Both the position numbers and the translations under genes were made by a program. The notes beneath the pieces were generated by a model. The model ran no database searches. It was not told the DNA's origin and was given only the letters and a program-made list of their open reading frames with translations. From contig NZ_PKDG01000049.1 of the NCBI RefSeq assembly GCF_002863005.1, positions 124,001-188,000 on the forward strand: DNA of 64,000 bases, given 5' to 3'. The stretch comes from Pseudoxanthomonas sp. Lineage in GTDB: Bacteria; Pseudomonadota; Gammaproteobacteria; Xanthomonadales; Xanthomonadaceae. Shown here one piece after another: positions 62,496 to 64,000 of this stretch (position 1 is its first letter; each line of letters begins with the position of its first letter).

Positions 62496-63788
62496 ATGCT
62501 GACCCTGCTTGCGGCGCGGCGCGTTACCGCCGGCGTGCTTGTCGCGCTTCTTTTCGCTGCTCCCGTGGCGGCGCACGACCTGGCCATCGTTGGTGCGCGC
62601 CTCTACCCCGCACCGGATGTCGCTCCGCTCGACGACGCCACCCTGGTGATCCGCGACGGCCGCATCGTGGCCATAGGCGCCCGTGAGCGCGTGTCGGTGC
62701 CGGCCGGCATGCGTGTCGTCGATGGTCGCGGCAAGAGCGTGGCGGCCGGCTTCTGGAACAGCCACGTGCATCTGATCAAGCCGCCTTTCCTCACGCCGGA
62801 CACGCAGCCGGCGGCGGCACTGGACGCGGCACTGCGTGACCGCTTCACGCGCTGGGGCTTCACCACGCTGTTCGACATCGCGTCGTTGCCGGGCGATGCA
62901 CGTGCGTTGCGCGCGCGCATCGCGCGTGGCGACGTCGTGGGCCCCCAGCTGCTGACCGTCGACATGCCGTTCTTTCCCGAGCACGGCACGCCGATCTACG
63001 TGCGCGAGCTCTGGGCGCAGACCCACGCGCCCAGCGCGGAAGTGGCGACGGCCGAGCAGGCGCGCACGCGTGCGGCGGCGCAGATCGCGGCAGGGGCGGA
63101 TGGCGTGAAGCTGTTCACCGGCGCGATCATCGGCGGCCCCGGTGGCGTGTTGCCGATGTCGAAGGAAATCGCCACCGCGGCGGTGGCCGAGGCGCATGCG
63201 CATGGCAAGCCCGCGTTCGCGCATCCTACCGACCGCGCGGGCCTCGATGTCGCGGTGGAGAGCGGCGTCGATGTCCTCGCGCATGCGGCCCCCGACGCGG
63301 GCGCGTGGTCGCCCGACTTCGTCGCACGCCTGAAGGCGGGCAACGTCGCGTTCGTGCCCACGCTGACCCTGTTCGATTCGGAACTGCGTCGCGAAGGCGT
63401 GCACGCGCCCGTGCTGGAGAGGTTCGTCGGCGCCGCGAAGCAGCAGCTCGGTGCGATGGCGCAGGGCGGCGGCGTGGTGCTGTTCGGTACCGACGCCGGG
63501 TACATCGAGGTGTACGACACGCAGCTCGAGTTCCAGCTGATGGCGGCTGCGGGCCTGGACTGGCGGCAGATCCTCGCCAGCCTCACCACGGCGCCGGCGC
63601 AACGCTTCGGCCAGGCCTCGGTGCGCGGGCGCTTGCAGGAGGGGCTTGCCGGTGATCTGGTGCTGCTGGGATCCGATCCGCAGGCGCGCATCGATGCCTT
63701 CGCGGACGTGCGCATGACGGTGCGCGGCGGGCAGGTGATCTACGACGCCGCGGCGACGCCTGTCGTACCTGTTCCCGCACGCGACTGA
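62496..63788 (+). CDS. secreted metal-dependent amidohydrolase
   Basis: A 430-residue exported hydrolase. Signal peptide about 1-26 (VLVALLFAAPVAAHD). The amidohydrolase fold starts LAIVGARLYPAPDVAPLDDATL. Metal ligands appear in NSHVHL, a possible carbamylated Lys in DGVKLFTGA, His in AFAHPTD and LAHAAPD, and Asp in FGTDAGY. GAGAGGA precedes ATG 62496. Relatives are imidazolonepropionase-like or dipeptidase-like; the substrate is unknown. Confidence 0.85.
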   Translation: MLTLLAARRVTAGVLVALLFAAPVAAHDLAIVGARLYPAPDVAPLDDATLVIRDGRIVAIGARERVSVPAGMRVVDGRGKSVAAGFWNSHVHLIKPPFLTPDTQPAAALDAALRDRFTRWGFTTLFDIASLPGDARALRARIARGDVVGPQLLTVDMPFFPEHGTPIYVRELWAQTHAPSAEVATAEQARTRAAAQIAAGADGVKLFTGAIIGGPGGVLPMSKEIATAAVAEAHAHGKPAFAHPTDRAGLDVAVESGVDVLAHAAPDAGAWSPDFVARLKAGNVAFVPTLTLFDSELRREGVHAPVLERFVGAAKQQLGAMAQGGGVVLFGTDAGYIEVYDTQLEFQLMAAAGLDWRQILASLTTAPAQRFGQASVRGRLQEGLAGDLVLLGSDPQARIDAFADVRMTVRGGQVIYDAAATPVVPVPARD

Positions 63789-64000
63789 CCGGCGCGTTCG
63801 GTGGAAGGGCCGCGCGCTCCGCAGCGTGGACGAAGGGCGTTCGAGATGTCCGTTGCGAGTGCGCTGAAGTGCATGGCGACGACGATCACGGCGCGCACAT
63901 GTCGATCAACGGCATCCGCATGAAGCGTGGATTACGGTCTCCTCATCCGTTTCGACGATGAAGGCAGTGATCCAACTGCGACGGAATTCATGAATTTGAA
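63789..64000. other. window end without a recognisable gene
   Basis: No convincing coding frame or site. A few short ATG frames have no ribosome site or family match. A gene may start beyond the end. Confidence 0.5.

Overview
The window reads as a high-GC chromosome segment from a gammaproteobacterium of the Xanthomonadaceae (a Pseudoxanthomonas/Lysobacter/Xanthomonas-like genome). The reasons are the order nuoN - initiator tRNA - rimP - nusA - infB - rbfA - truB - rpsO - pnp, the GGAGCGACGTAAGTCGCGA extragenic palindromes I associate with this family, many TonB/Tat/lipoprotein genes, and short leaders behind TAGAnT-type -10 boxes. Genus is inference. No phage, insertion sequence, CRISPR array or rRNA was seen.

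Layout. 1-10.6 kb is housekeeping: the end of the NADH dehydrogenase I operon, tRNA-fMet with its own promoter and terminator, and the transcription/translation/RNA-decay operon. 11-21.7 kb holds a small secreted protein and a coupled pair: a 1995-residue repeat protein with a C-terminal OmpA-like end and a 1237-residue outer-membrane-barrel protein. 21.7-29.3 kb has a CynX/NimT-type transporter, an SGNH hydrolase, a Tat-exported NAD-binding epimerase-like protein and a DUF1800/DUF1501 pair.

29.3-45.4 kb is the most coherent region and looks like short-chain hydroxyacid/polyhydroxybutyrate biology. It contains a GntP-family permease divergent from a TonB-dependent receptor, a CrbS-type hybrid kinase with an SLC5 transporter domain, a CrbR-type LuxR regulator in an operon with 3-hydroxybutyrate dehydrogenase, a lipoprotein 3-hydroxybutyrate-oligomer hydrolase divergent from that operon, and a class III PHA synthase (phaE-phaC). 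The two divergent intergenic regions share a nearly identical 16-bp sequence (GTACNAANGTACGATG), a candidate CrbR operator. I infer a regulon that takes up, hydrolyses and oxidises 3-hydroxybutyrate oligomers under the acetate-switch two-component system.

45.4-52.1 kb is a set of small conserved genes: PspC, an HExxH membrane protein, a DAO oxidoreductase, a TetR regulator, a GFA protein, an HD-GYP phosphodiesterase and NTF2-like proteins. 52.3-56.7 kb is a tight minus-strand operon: cupredoxin-like protein, GGDEF-EAL protein, DUF3034 outer-membrane protein and a lipoprotein truncated hemoglobin. 56.8-63.8 kb holds metabolic and regulatory singletons: nitronate monooxygenase, a Rof-like protein, YCII proteins, HIT, a lone receiver, LysR/RidA, an aspartate racemase-like protein and an amidohydrolase.

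Non-coding structure includes two REP doublets flanking a Nudix gene (one supplies the stop codon of the kinase), a 126-bp tandem duplication carrying perfect DnaA boxes, a second hairpin-pair repeat near 41.7 kb, and several strong terminators. Starts were moved inward from the longest open frame wherever a Shine-Dalgarno sequence, signal peptide or family length favoured it.
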